A DNA stretch of 64,000 bases from Anastatus disparis (taxonomy: Eukaryota; Arthropoda; Insecta; Hymenoptera; Eupelmidae). The DNA is taken from NCBI GenBank assembly GCA_017163975.1, contig JAFFSR010000242.1, positions 211,001-275,000 on the forward strand, given 5' to 3'. Below, piece by piece: positions 1-11,680 of this stretch. The notes beneath the pieces are model-generated. The model did no database searches. It was not told the DNA's origin and was given only the letters and a program-made list of their open reading frames with translations. The translations under genes were made by a program, and so were the position numbers. Position 1 is the first letter of the stretch, and each line of letters opens with the position of its first letter.

Positions 1-230
1 ATAAATTGGGCTCCTTCCTTAATTGCTCGAACACAGGTTATGATTAACTATGTATTTCGGTCACTGGCACAATTGTCTCTCAATTTTAATTTTTGGAACT
101 TGTGTTGATATAATTTCCCTTTTTTTAGATAATTTTTCAAGGATTTTAACGTCACACAAGAATAATTATATTTATTATATTAATGAAATAGGCTTCTAGG
201 CTATGTTTTAAAATTTAAATCTTAATTTAG

Positions 231-1193
231 ATAAACTTATTATTTAACACTAGTCGGCCCAGTGTGTCCGGGGTTGAGGGGGCTGTTTGGTCTGTGATGA
301 CTAGTATGGGTGTACAAACAGAAAACAATAGAAGAAGTATTGGTGTGCAGGCGGAGATAATTGGTACGAGTGTGGGTGAGCAAACAGAAAACATTGGAAG
401 AAGTATTGGTGTGCAAGTGGAGATAATTGGTAGGAGTGTGGGTGAACAAACAGAAAACATTGGAAATCACGTTGAAGTGCAGTGCGGCGTGGGCCTTCGG
501 GATTTGGTGAGCCAAAGTGTTCAGTGTTTAGGTAAAAATGTTGCTGAGGTGGGGGCACGATACTTTAGGGATGCGAATGATCTCAGTGAGAACTGGGATG
601 ATGAGGCCGCTGTAAGTGATCGATCAGAGGTCAGTGATAGTGTTTTAACTCACGAGGACAGTGAAGTTGGTGATGAGACTGTCAGTGCGCAGGATAACCG
701 TAGGCTATATCGGCTTGTTATTTCGCCAGTGTCTCCTCACAATTCAGCAGGGTCTGCTTACATACAGTTATCAATTCAAGATTCGGTAGGTGTGTTGGAA
801 AATATTGTGAGCGTCAGTGGTATTGCTGGGGCGGAAGAAAAACAAGAAAGCCCAGTTAAAATTGTTGCGGAGCCTCTGTCCAAAGATTCAATGGTATCGG
901 TCTTGGATAATAAGGTCTAATCTAAGGAAAAGAGGAAAAGAGGAGTGAAGCGTCAGGCAAGTTTATCTGAAGAAGAGAAGATAAAAAGGAGAAAGGGTTC
1001 CAAGATGAGGTTGCGCAAGCACCATGAAAAGAAGCGGTCGGCAAAATCTGAAGTTGATCCGCTTAGGTTGGATCAAGGGGAAGCTCCTAGCGTTAACAAC
1101 GTAGGTGTTTGTTCTGAATGTTTAAAAACAATCGTGTGCTCAGACCCTTCGGTGCGATGCCCATGTAAAATTTGTCATCAGAAGGACAATTGA
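231..1193 (+). pseudogene. Decayed ORF with 11-residue repeats and Cys-rich tail
   Basis: One reading frame is open from 231 to 1193 except for a single TAA at 918-920. There is no ATG near its start, so it is a truncated or decayed gene, or an exon lacking its start. The N-terminal third holds five tandem 11-residue units (pattern S-[IV]-G-[VE]-Q). The middle is acidic and Ser-rich. After the stop comes a strongly basic stretch (many Lys/Arg) and a C-terminal cluster of CxxC-type cysteines. The basic-plus-cysteine tail could bind nucleic acid, but I do not recognise the family. Base composition is clearly less AT-rich than the flanks, which supports past coding. It may be a retroelement gag-like gene or a host exon. 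Confidence 0.4.
303..467 (+). repeat. Five tandem 33-bp coding repeats
   Basis: Five consecutive 33-bp units begin at 303, 336, 369, 402 and 435. Each starts AGTRT(T/G)GGTG and encodes 11 residues. Alternate units are more alike, so the higher-order period is 66 bp. The exact multiple of three keeps the frame open. Confidence 0.8.
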
Positions 1194-2088
1194 TCAGGTA
1201 AGATGGTGATCTATTAAGAATTTTCTTTAAGGTAGTTTTGGTTACATCTAAGGTCATAAAAAAATAGTATATTAAGATACAAGTGATATAAATTCGCCAT
1301 TTTAAATCTGTACAAAAAACAATAATAATTAAAAATTATGCATTTCACGAATGATAATAATAAAAAAATAAAAACGAAAACTGCAAAAAGTATTAGGCGT
1401 TCCGTGATGATAAATCGAAAAAATAAAAAATATTATTATCTTAAAAATGTACTTAAAATGTGTAATAGTAATTAATTCCAGTCAATTAAATTGATATTAT
1501 GTAGAATTGTTTGTTGAAATAATCTTTCATGGGGTCATAAATTTAAATTTGGTTTCAAGTATATATTAGCGTTGTAAGAGCGGTGAGGAGGTAACTCATG
1601 TATAGTATAGCAATAGCAATCGTGCGTAGTAATAGGGGATTTCTTATAGCATTTTATAATACAACGCCGAAATGACTATACCTCTTCGCTTTGCGTGTTA
1701 CGCTACTATAATATTTTGTTTTACTCGTATTTTACTTGCTTATAATTGTTATTTATTTTTAAGATTATTAATATAAACGAGTTGCAATAATCTACACCTT
1801 ATAATTATCGATGAAAACTCTATAAAATAATCAAGATGTAAAATTATTATACTGACGGTCCTTGTTGATTAGATGTTAAGGCACCTCTAAAATTAGTCTT
1901 TCTTTATTGAACTGTATAAAAACAAAATAAGAAATAATTTTTCTAAGAACGATTTCTTGGTTTTAAAATTTAACGATGTATAAAGCGTGACGATGTTTTT
2001 CCAAAATGAAAAATTTTTACAGTTAATAGCTTGCAAGAGGGATTTCATTATCAGTTCTTGAAACCTAACTTTAACCGTAATGATTTTA
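1194..2088. other. AT-rich stretch without a recognisable gene
   Basis: No coding segment is visible. Around 1287-1430 the sequence resembles the internal part of the insertion at 58.47-58.75 kb (shared words such as AAATTCGCCA and ACGAATGATAAT followed by ATAAAAACGA). It may therefore be a remnant of the same hairpin-ended element family. The last part probably includes the 3' untranslated region of the minus-strand retroelement that starts near 2.0 kb; I could not place an LTR here. Confidence 0.4.
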
Positions 2089-2091
2089 GTT

Positions 2092-4217
2092 TTAGGCGTA
2101 TGTTATACTTTGTGGGGGTAACTCTGCGTCGAGGGAGCAGACTGAGAAGGAACGTTCAAGGTTCCTGGCTTCATAAGTCGTTCCTTCGTTGTTGTTGTCG
2201 TGAGGGTTAGACAGGGTTGATATTACGAGGGTATGGTGATTTAAGAGGACCGGTTGAGTTAGTTGTAAAGTGACGTAGGTAGTGTCACATGTAGTTTCTT
2301 GTAGCTTTTTTGGTTGTTCTCTTAGTTCCATAGACTCTATTTTTCGGCGACGTTTGGTTATTCTTTTGCAATTAGATAGGTTGCATTTCCAAATGATAAT
2401 GATTAGTATTGCTCCTATAATTAAGTTCATAGAAATTTCAGTTACGATGTAGGTATAAGTGAGGTTACGTTCGTGATGTTGAATAGCTATAGTTTTAAAT
2501 TTTGATTTGATCTCTTTTAATGACATAATACTGTTATCTTGTCTCCACTTCCTCAATAGTGTTGTTGTTTCAGTTTCTAAAATTGTTGGTATGGTGAAAA
2601 AGGTATTAGGTTGCTGTAGGAGTAATAATAGTGGAATGTCATAGGTTACGTTAGGATTATGAATATATATGTTTCTTTTACTTCTATCGTATTTAATTCG
2701 TAAAGAGTTATATCTTGATTGTATGCGATGCATTGTCCGTGTAGGGTAAAAATTCCGGTTCCATGTAAGTGAACGTTGATGTTTGGTTTTCCTTGGCGTG
2801 AGATATGTAGGAGTATTGGGTTCAAGGTTGAGTAGAGCCATTCATCTGTTGACTCTAATTTTTCCCAGTGAGGTGTAGGATCGACATTTATTATTGGATT
2901 ACAAGCTTTTATAGATTGCGTGGTCGGTTCTGCATATAATGCATATTCACAGAATGGTGGGATTGGCGGTGAAAGTATAGGATGTTTTGGTAAACAGATG
3001 AGGGTTTGTCTGTTTCTTAAGCAGTCATTTAAATAAGTGGTATCAGTTAAAAAATGTTTTTGTGAGTCAGGCGTGGTTATTAAATGAGTAAATCTGGGTT
3101 TTATACTTGCATATCCTGAAAAATTATTATAAATTTCTTTAGGAACTGGTAAGGTATGGATTCGATAGTTTAGGAATTTGGTATGGTCTGTGAGTGGGAA
3201 GTTTATAACGATATTCATTCTTCCTTGAATTAAGAAGATGTTGGTCTGGGAGAGTGCTAATAATTTTTCCAGTGTTATTTTAGAGTGGTCCAAGGGGAGT
3301 CTGTGATCATTGTTTTGTTTATTTATTTCTGTAAGTAATGATTTGAATTGGTTCTAACTTAAAATCAAGGAATGTAAATGTCCATGTGAAGTACCTTCAA
3401 TCGTAATAAGTAAGGTTTTAAGGGATTCCAAATGGTAATCCAATGATTGCGCCAACTGTACAGACCATATGACCATTGATTGTAATGCCAGGCTTTTGTT
3501 TTGTGCTGATTGCTCAATGAATGTGGTGTTAAGGAGAGTTAATGTTACATTATGTAATTTGTTCAATTCTTTTTCGTAGCTGTTAAGTTTTTGATGAATT
3601 TGGTTTAGGTCTGAACTAATTATATGTGTTTGGTTCGCTGCCAACTTAGCGATTGATTCTTGGCTTTCATACAGGGAGTTTATTTGTTGGTTGATGTTTT
3701 CTCTGTCTTCTGCATCCATGGTACCAAATAACTTCTTGCTGGCCCATCCTATGAATTCTATTGGTGCTCCTCTTTTAGTTAGAGTAGGAGACAAGTTTGT
3801 GTTATAAGTTTTTGAGGTGACGGGGGTAAGAATGTTTGTAAGTTCGTCATAACGGGATTGTAAATCGTCAAGTCTTTTATTGTAATGGTTTATAGGTATG
3901 AACTCATTACATTGATTTTCAAATACCTTTGTGCATTCGTTGAAAATTTTATGTAGTTGATTCTTTTTCCAAGGGATTGGATCCTTGAAGTTTTTCAGAT
4001 TTAAGGTTATGGTTACTCTGCAGTGGTTGCGTATGAGTTTTACTTCTCCTTGGATTTCATAGTATATTCCGGGATTCTTATGTAATTGAGTGAGGTGATA
4101 GGAAGTTCCTTTAGTTAGTGCTTGTGATTGCGTCAAGCCCAACATTAAGACAATTAAAGTTAAAGGATATAGATCCATGATTTGGTATTTTGGCTCTATG
4201 ATTTGTAACATAGACAA
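2092..4217 (-). pseudogene. env: Errantivirus env (F-like fusion glycoprotein), broken
   Basis: This is an envelope glycoprotein gene of the errantivirus / baculovirus F-like type. The N-terminus has a hydrophobic signal-peptide-like stretch followed by a surface-subunit region. A furin-type TKRG site precedes the G-A-P-I-E-F-I-G fusion-peptide-like segment near residue 150, followed by a heptad-like helical region. A hydrophobic anchor segment lies near the C-terminus. Two lesions are visible by comparison with D: a TAG at 3354-3356 where D has CAA, and a 2-bp gain in a TA run near 2665-2675 that shifts the frame of the last third. The frame is otherwise conserved. It lies just downstream of the pol end (4266), as in other errantiviruses. 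Confidence 0.8.
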
Positions 4218-4265
4218 TTTATGAAATATATAGTTGTTCCATTGATTTTGTTAATAAATAAAATT

Positions 4266-7123
4266 TTAACCATAGGCTTTCTTAACTGTATCCATGTGTC
4301 TGATTAATTGTTTACCATTAGTAGCTTCGAGGAGCACGTTATTATTTTGACGAATTTCACGCACTATAAACCGACCGTTATAATATTTGTCTAATTTTCC
4401 TTTACGAGGTTCTTTTAAGACATACACCTCAGTTCCAATTTCTAAGTTTTGAGGCCGAGCTTTTTTGTCATATTGTTGTTTGCTTTTGTATTTTGATTGT
4501 ATGAGGTTATTCCTGGCTACTTCTCGTAAATCTCTCAAACATTTGATTAGATCGCACAGATAATCATTATATGTTTCTGGGTTAAATTCGTCCGGCGTCA
4601 TCGCTGGGGTACGTGCTATTTTTCCAAATATGAGTTCAAAGGGAGTACAACCAATCGAAGAATGTACTGATGTATTATATTCAAACATAGCAAAAGGAAT
4701 TACTTTATCCCAGTCTTGTTTGTCAGCTCGGGTGCGCAAGTAATTGGCTAGCATGGCATGACTGCGTTTTAGAGAACCGTTGGAAGATGGGTGATAAGGC
4801 GTTGTTGTTACTAAGTCGATACCAAAGAATTTCGCTAAATTCTGAAGTAATTGACTTTTAAAACTTTTATGGTTATCTGATAATATTACCATAGGGACAC
4901 CAAATTGTGCAATAAAGTTCCTTGCTATGGCATCTGCTATGGTTGTTGCCAATGAATTAGGTATTGGGACTGCGACACAATATTTTGATACTGGACACTG
5001 CATGGTGAGTATGTGTTTATTACCAGAGGTGGTAATTGGTAGTGGTCCTACAGTATCTATGGCTATCTTATAGAATGGTTCGGTAGGAGTATCAATGATG
5101 ATCATTGGTTCTCTTGTTCAAATTCGAACTAATTTTTGTTCTTGACAAATGTGACAATTTCTTACGTAATCTTCTACTTGTTTTTTCATTCCTTTCCAAT
5201 AATGTTGTTCTCTTATTCTTCGATAGGTTTTCCCCATGCCTCGATGTCCGCCGAATAAACTAGCATGACATTTAGTTAGAAGATCTTCTCTAGCTCCCGG
5301 TGGTGGCAGTTTGTTTATTCCTAAACATACTATTACGGTGACTTCTAAGTGTCGGAGGCAGTCCGAAAGGAGTAATAGTAGTTCATTCTGTGGTATTTTG
5401 TCAGTGATTTCTCCCCTTTTTGCTATTCTAAAGGATTTTATTTTATTTTTTTCAAATTCTTCGCTTAGTGCTTCGAAACAATTCCTTAAGTCAGATGGTT
5501 TAATTTTGTTCTTATAGTTCTCTGTGACTACTAGGCTAAATATATATCTTTTTTGAAATTTGGTTATTAATACATCTCCTACTTCAGGTCCTGTTTTCTG
5601 CAAGTCTTTTTTATTATAGCTTGTATATCGTACAAAAGTTGATTGTTTTCTGAATCCATATGTAGATCAGCTGATATGAAGTGAACTAAATTATCTTTTG
5701 TGAAGGTTAAGCATTCCTGAGTAGTAAGGATTTTTATTTTCTTATATCTATTATAATATAGTTGTAGTGCTTCACTAGATTCCTCTTCGTTTCCATGATT
5801 CATAGGGGTATAGGTATTGTCTATTTCTTCATCAATCAGTTCAAATGATTTAGCGGCGTGTTTATATGGTAGAGTATCTGAATGGTTATCTAAGGTTTGT
5901 TTTGGTGTTTTGAAAAATTTTCCTACTGAATTTTCTGACGTTGTTAGATCCTTTTCTGATTCTGGTTCCTTAATTGTTGATAACTTGTTCCAATTCATTG
6001 GAGCTTTATGGTGTGACGCAATGGGGGTTGAGCGAGCTCTGTTTTCTTTATGTTGTGAATCTAAAGGTGTGGTAATTCTAGACGTTTTAGAGGATTCAGT
6101 AGTTTGAGATTTTGGTTCAAGAGGTTTCGGAATAAAACTTGACTTTCTTATTGGGATTTTAAGATTATTCGCATCCTTATTACGTTCTACTTCCTCTTCA
6201 CTGTCGCTTTGGATTATAGTTGAAAGGTGACGTGAGTCCGAAGGTTTATAGAGTCGTGAGGTAAACGGTGTAGAGCGGCCTTTCGGGCCTCTTATAGGTG
6301 ACTTATGCGATAGTGGTGTAGGATTTTTATAAGTTGGAAGCGGTGTAGCTTTTTCTTTTATTTCTTCGTTTTTCCAGGATATAATTGTATCCTTGGATAC
6401 TTCCTCTTTGATTGGTGAATTAGGAAGAGATTTGACTTCCCGAGAATCAGGAAATGCTCTTCCTTGTCCGCCTTCCCAATCTATTGTGCTACTGTCACTA
6501 AAGTTATAGCTTTGTTCCATTTCTATTTCTCCTTCCCTCTCAGGATCTTTGTCTAGGTTTCTGAGATGGGAGTTCATTGAGAAGTAAGAGTCTTTTAATT
6601 CTTCTAAGAATTTTTTTTAAAGGTAGTAGATTCCAGTTCTTTTGTTATATCTTTATAGCTTTCCTGGTATTCTTCAGGTGCTAATGATTTCCTCATTGTT
6701 GATTGGAAGCAAGGGTTCGGCATTTCATCTTCTGATGAGGAAGATGAATCCATGGATTGATGGCAATCACAGTCTTTACTGGTAAATAATTTGAGGCCGT
6801 GGGTTCGGCTGGTTGACATTTATCCATTTTATCTGTTTCTGTTGGCAGATTCGAATTGTCACTGAGTAGAATAATTTCTGACTCTGTTTCGGTATCCGAA
6901 GGTTCGTTTTCTTTTTGCAGGAGCGAGGGTATAATTGAGCGGTCTTTTAATGGTATGGGTATCACTTCTTCTTCTGAAGTGACTCGGGATTCTATTTCCT
7001 CGCTTTCTTCTTTATTTTCGATGTTTGAAGCCATACTGGTCTCCTCTGAAGTACTCATAGCAGTTGGTGGTTCGTTGGTGACAGCTTCATTTTCTCTTCT
7101 AAATTTAACCCGTTTCCCTATAT
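4266..7123 (-). pseudogene. pol: Errantivirus pol C-terminal half (linker and integrase), broken
   Basis: On the minus strand this encodes a long Ser/acid-rich linker (7058-5650), a pre-integrase domain, the HHCC zinc finger (about 5290-5130) and the integrase core plus C-terminal domain (5105-4266). Damage relative to D: frameshifts near 6780, 6600 and 5600, the last from loss of one base in an A-run. A CGA-to-TGA nonsense change lies at 5118-5120. The third catalytic residue is changed from Glu to Lys (AAA codon, plus-strand 4767-4769). The first two catalytic Asp residues remain. The C-terminal end of pol, absent in D, is present. The upstream RT and RNase H are missing because transposon A abuts at 7123. 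Confidence 0.85.
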
Positions 7124-7172
7124 GGCTGATTCCATTTCAAATCGAACAGTCAGTATACACTCAAGTCACCAA
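7124..7172 (+). repeat. Left terminal inverted repeat of transposon A
   Basis: Forty-nine bases are perfectly complementary to 11561-11609. Directly after it the sequence jumps to an inner part of the repeat, so this arm has lost its middle. Confidence 0.85.
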
Positions 7173-7502
7173 ATGCATTTTTCTCGAAAAACCCATTTTT
7201 TTTTTGCTGAAATTTTTTGTGCTCATAGAGGACCAAATTATCTATCTAATGGTACTTGGTTGATCCCGTACTTATTTGTTTGAAGCGAGAAAAAAAATTC
7301 ACAAATTTTATTGGTGAAAAATTTTTGTATATACGTTCGGAAATTTTAAGCAATGTAGATTTAAACACTATCCTTCTTTTAGCATTACCCAGGAACAACG
7401 ACGTGGACGTAGAAGGTTTCTGTTCCCTTCAGGGTGCTTTTTCAAAGTGAGTTCCCCTTGCCTCTCACTGTTGGGATGCGTCAAAAATATAATTATAAAT
7501 AA

Positions 7503-9641
7503 TTACTTTTTTTTATTTTTGCACTTATTATTTTTAGTTCTAAGTGTAGCCTTACGACGTTTGACTTTTTTTTTCTTGTCTTTCACTTTAGTCAGTGCAT
7601 GTATAACTGTTCTGCCAACAAATATATGCGATTTCAATTCCCCAAGTTGTTTTAACCACATATGACTTTTTTGAATCCCATTATATTTAGGAACTGTACT
7701 CCATTCAATATTTTTTTCTTTTCTAAATTTTTCAATCTCATTTATTGGTAATAATATGATTTTGATTGCACTGGTGTACTTTTGAACCCAATTTATAAAA
7801 TCGTCAGCATTTTGTATCGATTCTTCATGAACTCTTTTTAAGTTATGTGAAGTAGCATAATGCTTTAGAAGCCCACCTATTCCATCAACGGCTCCTTTCC
7901 CATGACCAGTCGCAGAAAATAACCATTTCATTTGATAAGAAAAATGTTTGAATTCATGTAGCTGAAAACGATTTTTAAATTGGCTTGCAGCTCTATCTGA
8001 TATAATAGTGACTTTAGTAACTAAATCATTTTTCATAAGATCGATAATTTTATTTATTGCTAATAGCGCATATGCAGTATCATGCTTTTTGTCGTCACTA
8101 AGGATCGCAAAGCTTTGCGTTATCTCTCCTTGGTAACAGACTGCAATAAAAATAGAAATTTGGTTATTTACCCAATGATTTCCTTGAACCGCTTTATTAT
8201 TTATTACAGACCAATTTTCTTCAAAATCAACGTGGATAATTAACTTAGTAGGATCAGCTTTACCTTCTTCTTTTTCTTTTTTTATAGCTTCACGTTGAAT
8301 ATTTTTTATGTATACGTGAGTACTTGCTTTTAGTGCGCAGATTGAAAATTTTTCTTTAAAAACTGATAAGCTTACTGTTTGTTTGATAAGATTACCATTA
8401 TCCCACAAAGCAAACGTAATTTCATCTTCACAATTTTCTTTCAGTTTTAACAATTTTAATGTGATACCCTCACTACCGGGGCAATAATTGCATTCTTGCA
8501 AGAAACACGAATCAGATGGTTCAGAACACAACATTGCGTTAGTTATTTCTGAACGAATTAAATCTAATTCAGAATTATTATCGCCTCTAAAACGAATTAA
8601 ACTTGTAAGAAACAGTTCAAAATTTTCGCAATGTACACAAAGACAAGTTTCCTTCACAGGGCTTGTTAAGACGAAACTTGGTCTTAGACTATAGAATTTC
8701 GATTTTCCTATTTGTAAGTTTGGATTTTCTTGTCTTAATTGACTATATGTTTCTTTTAAGCTTCGAGTAAGAAATCGTTTAACTTTTTTAGTTTTTGTAT
8801 TATTAACTTTAACAGTAACAACATCAGATTTATTTGGACTTTGTCTACTACAATTAAAATCATCATTTAAAAAATATTCCATAGCGATATTTTTTGTATT
8901 TTCATCAATAGGATGACCAGTATATGAATCTGGCTCCGAATGAACTCCTTTATTTTTCACGAGATTTCTTGATTTATTTATCATATACTCGCTTATATTC
9001 GGGAATAGTGAGCAAATTTTTATTTTGCTTAATTTTGAAGGTAGTAGAGTTAGAAGTTTTATTTTCTCCGAAACAGAAGAACATTTTTCTAAAGCCGATT
9101 TAAAATTTTCTACAAATTCGTTCCAATAGTTTTCAGTCGAACTTTTGTCCGATTCTATTGATTCAACTGAAATGCCATACGCATCTTCTAATTTACTTCC
9201 GACAGTAGCAGAAAAAGCTGAAATTAAAGATTTTTTCTTTTTAGATACGTAATTTTCTGTTAAATTTTTAGGTATTGCAGTTTTTCTTTTTAGCGGCGAG
9301 ACGCATTAAGGTAAAATTGTATTAATACTCTCGTTTAATTCCTGTATTCGTTCGGGTGTCTTGGGGATAAAATCATCATGTTTTCCGCTAAAAAGTTCAG
9401 TGATTTCATTTTCAGATGTAGATTCAAGATCACTTAAAATCATTTTTGATATGCGTTCATGGCAATTTTTGCATACATTAGTAGAGGGCAGTATCTTTAA
9501 ATCTGGATAAAGCTGTGCCAAATTAATGGCCAAATCTTCCAACGGTCTAAAACGTAAATTTCTGCTTTTATAAACTACCTTCTTATGCATTTGAAAAAAA
9601 TCGGGACATCGAATTCTTGTAGAAGAGTGAATTTCGGACAT
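7503..9641 (-). pseudogene. Transposase-like protein of transposon A, one internal stop
   Basis: A single minus-strand frame runs from ATG at 9641 to 7503 (about 712 codons), interrupted only by TAA at 9306-9308. The N-terminal part has a CxxC pair; the middle has further CxxC/H clusters likely to form a zinc fold. The C-terminal half shows conserved acidic blocks at HVDFEENW, SDRAASQFKNRF and GHGKGAVDGIGG, the pattern expected of a DDE-type catalytic core. The C-terminus is Lys-rich. The same blocks occur in element B. The likely role is excision and integration of the element. The superfamily is not certain from sequence alone; a Sola-like group is possible. SDR may be a mutated SDG, as B has TDG at the same place. 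Confidence 0.6.
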
Positions 9642-9871
9642 CGTAATTGCAGAGTTTTGTTTACTTTTTCACAAGTCCGAAAAGTACCTTTCAAAGCAGA
9701 CGTAAGAATAACTAGCTTGTATATTACAATTCTAATATGCTGTTTTGGTTACGCGAGGTATTTGTCCGTGAATGAGCCTCCTATTGTCTGTACATCGAAA
9801 CATACATAATATAGATATACACGAATAGAATTATTATTTTCCATTTTTTAATATTTATTTTTATATTACGA

Positions 9872-9877
<6 letters not shown>

Positions 9878-9927
<50 letters not shown>
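9878..9927. repeat. (TA)n microsatellite
   Basis: About 25 uninterrupted TA units lie inside transposon A, between the transposase start and the right inverted repeat. Confidence 0.95.
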
Positions 9928-9929
<2 letters not shown>

Positions 9930-9999
9930 CTATTGATGATATATACATACATACAAAGGTAAACAATAAATGAGCGAAGCATGCGACAGCGTTGGAATG

Positions 10000-11560
10000 A
10001 ACATTGCTTAAGACTTTCGAACGTATATACAAAAATTTTTCACCAATAAAATTTGTGAATTTTTTTTCTCGCTTCAAACAAATAAGTACGGGATCAACCA
10101 AGTATCATTAGATAGGTAATTTGGTCCTCTATGAGCACAAAAAATTTCAGCAAAAAAAAAATGTGTTTTTCGAGAAAAATGCATGTGCACAAAAAGTGCA
10201 TTTTTTGGTAAAATGCACATATCTTAGTCATTTTTTAGTCTTTTTTGAAATTTCTCGCACTGAATTAAAGAGGGCTTAAAACATAATAAAACAAAATAAG
10301 GTTTACCAAAATTCATTGAAAATTGGTAAAACGATAGCCCTCTAAAGTTATTCTCAACATTTTCAGTTTTAACATTTAGTTTTTGTATGCAATTTTCAAA
10401 AGTGCATATGTGACGTCTGCTTAGTGGCGAGAAATTCTTTAATGAGCCTAGATATTTCTATCTAATAGCTCGTGGTGTTTTAATAAATTATACTTTCTTG
10501 GTTAGCAATCTTTTTGAGAGTATAAACAAAAAAAATAAAAATAAAATTAAGGAAAGCACTTGAAAATTCTCAAAGAGAATTTTCTATCAAATCTCTCTTT
10601 TGTGGAAATTTGACGGAATGCCAGAGTTAGAAAATAATAAAACGCTATGTAAACAACTGCTCTAATCGGCAACTGTTTACAATTATCGCTTATACAAACT
10701 GATTACAGTTGGTAAGTGATGCGCATTAATTTGTTAGTAAAAATGAAAAGGATTAAGGAAATAAAATAAACTTTTAATTATAGTATTTTGATTTACTTTT
10801 AATTTTTTTATGATGAGATGAGTGTAACAAATCAATAATTTAAACTTTTTAAACAAATTGTTGAACGGTAATATTTATAAATTGCACAGTAAAAGACGAA
10901 TTGTATATTTGAATAATTGTTTGAATTTGTAAAAAGTAGTGACTGACTGTCATATAAGGACTAGGCTTTTTATATCAGAAGGCCCAAGCTTGAACGAAAG
11001 CTGCCCCTCTTTATTGTATCATCTATTATTAATTAGTGGGGATTTTATTGATTTTATTTCGGTTTCTTTCTCTCTCATTCTTAAGAACGGTCAATACAAT
11101 TAAAAAGAAAGTTAATAATATTTTCAATTGTTACATTTTTGCATTAAGATCGAATTCGATTCTTGCTGCAAAGTAATCTTTATCGATTGGACAGAAACAT
11201 ACGCATACGTACTCGCTTATATACATGGACATATTCATACTTTCAATAATCATTGCTATTTTTGTATTTAATTAAAATTGTATAGAATTTAGTTAAATTA
11301 ATACTTATTATTACATTTTAAAATGTTTCATTTAAGTTCAAACTTTAAAGAAGAGTTCATCAATAAATTTAATAAACTCATTCATCTTGAATAAATAAAA
11401 TATTAATGTTTATAAAAAAAATGTTTTTTAAAAAAAAAATAAGAATCAGAATAGGGGGGACGTTACACATATCTGATGCAATTTTGATATTTCAGCAAAA
11501 TAAAAAAATACGTATACCCTTATTTTTAGGGTAGAATAACATACTCCATTAGCGCAGTAA
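10000..11560. other. Right subterminal region of transposon A
   Basis: 10020-10190 is the inverted partner of the inner left repeat, and 10190-10420 continues the inverted-repeat sequence type. The stretch about 10430-11455 has no counterpart on the left and no gene. It is bordered by an inverted GACGT..ACA.ATAT word on each side (near 10410 and 11460), so it may be a small nested insertion. Confidence 0.4.
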
Positions 11561-11609
11561 TTGGTGACTTGAGTGTATACTGACTGTTCGATTTGAAATG
11601 GAATCAGCC
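11561..11609 (-). repeat. Right terminal inverted repeat of transposon A
   Basis: Inverted partner of 7124-7172. Inward of it, 11470-11560 resembles the corresponding part of the element B inverted repeat (shared ATACGTAT...TTATTTT words). Confidence 0.85.
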
Positions 11610-11610
11610 A

Positions 11611-11661
11611 TAATAAAATCATACACTTTTATTTAGTCCTGGTGAAAGCCAGGACTTAACA
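11611..11661 (+). repeat. 5' LTR stub of element C
   Basis: These 50 bases match the end of the LTR at 45867-46670 and finish ...CCAGGACTTAACA. The preceding 750 bases of the LTR are missing; transposon A abuts instead. Confidence 0.75.
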
Positions 11662-11663
11662 TT

Positions 11664-11680
11664 TTGGTTCCGGTACAAAC
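11664..11680 (+). promoter_or_regulatory. Primer-binding site of element C
   Basis: TGGTTCCGGTACAAA begins two bases after the LTR end ...TAACA. A TGG start just downstream of an LTR is what a tRNA 3' CCA end pairs with. The same sequence follows the LTR at 47044-47903. Which tRNA is used cannot be said. Confidence 0.6.

Larger units (their letters stand above)
2000..7123 (-). mobile_element. Errantivirus-like Ty3/gypsy element, copy 1 (3' half)
   Basis: Reading on the minus strand from 7123 downwards, this copy carries the C-terminal half of pol (linker, zinc finger and core of integrase) and then env. It matches element D (21.1-25.7 kb) segment by segment. It starts abruptly at 7123, where homology to D stops and the inverted terminus of DNA transposon A begins. 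The lower-coordinate limit is uncertain because no LTR could be found. The copy is dead: stops at 5118-5120 and 3354-3356, several frameshifts and an altered integrase active site. It retains the pol end and env start that D has lost. Confidence 0.8.
7124..11609. mobile_element. DNA transposon A with inverted ends and transposase-like gene
   Basis: The element starts GGCTGATTCCATTTCAAATC at 7124 and ends with the reverse complement at 11609. The outer 49 bp are a perfect inverted pair. Further in, 7173-7360 pairs with about 10020-10190. The left inverted repeat is internally deleted, and the right one is split by about 1 kb of other sequence (roughly 10430-11455). The body encodes a minus-strand transposase-like protein. 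The ends align with those of element B (pattern GRCYGATTCCATYTCAAATC), so A and B are one family. No target duplication is found: the left flank is errantivirus copy 1 and the right flank is an LTR of element C. Confidence 0.8.

Noticed and set aside
9781..10101. Minus-strand ORF across a TA microsatellite
   Set aside because: Made of the inverted repeat of transposon A and a (TA)n run; the same peptide is mirrored at 7256-7450.
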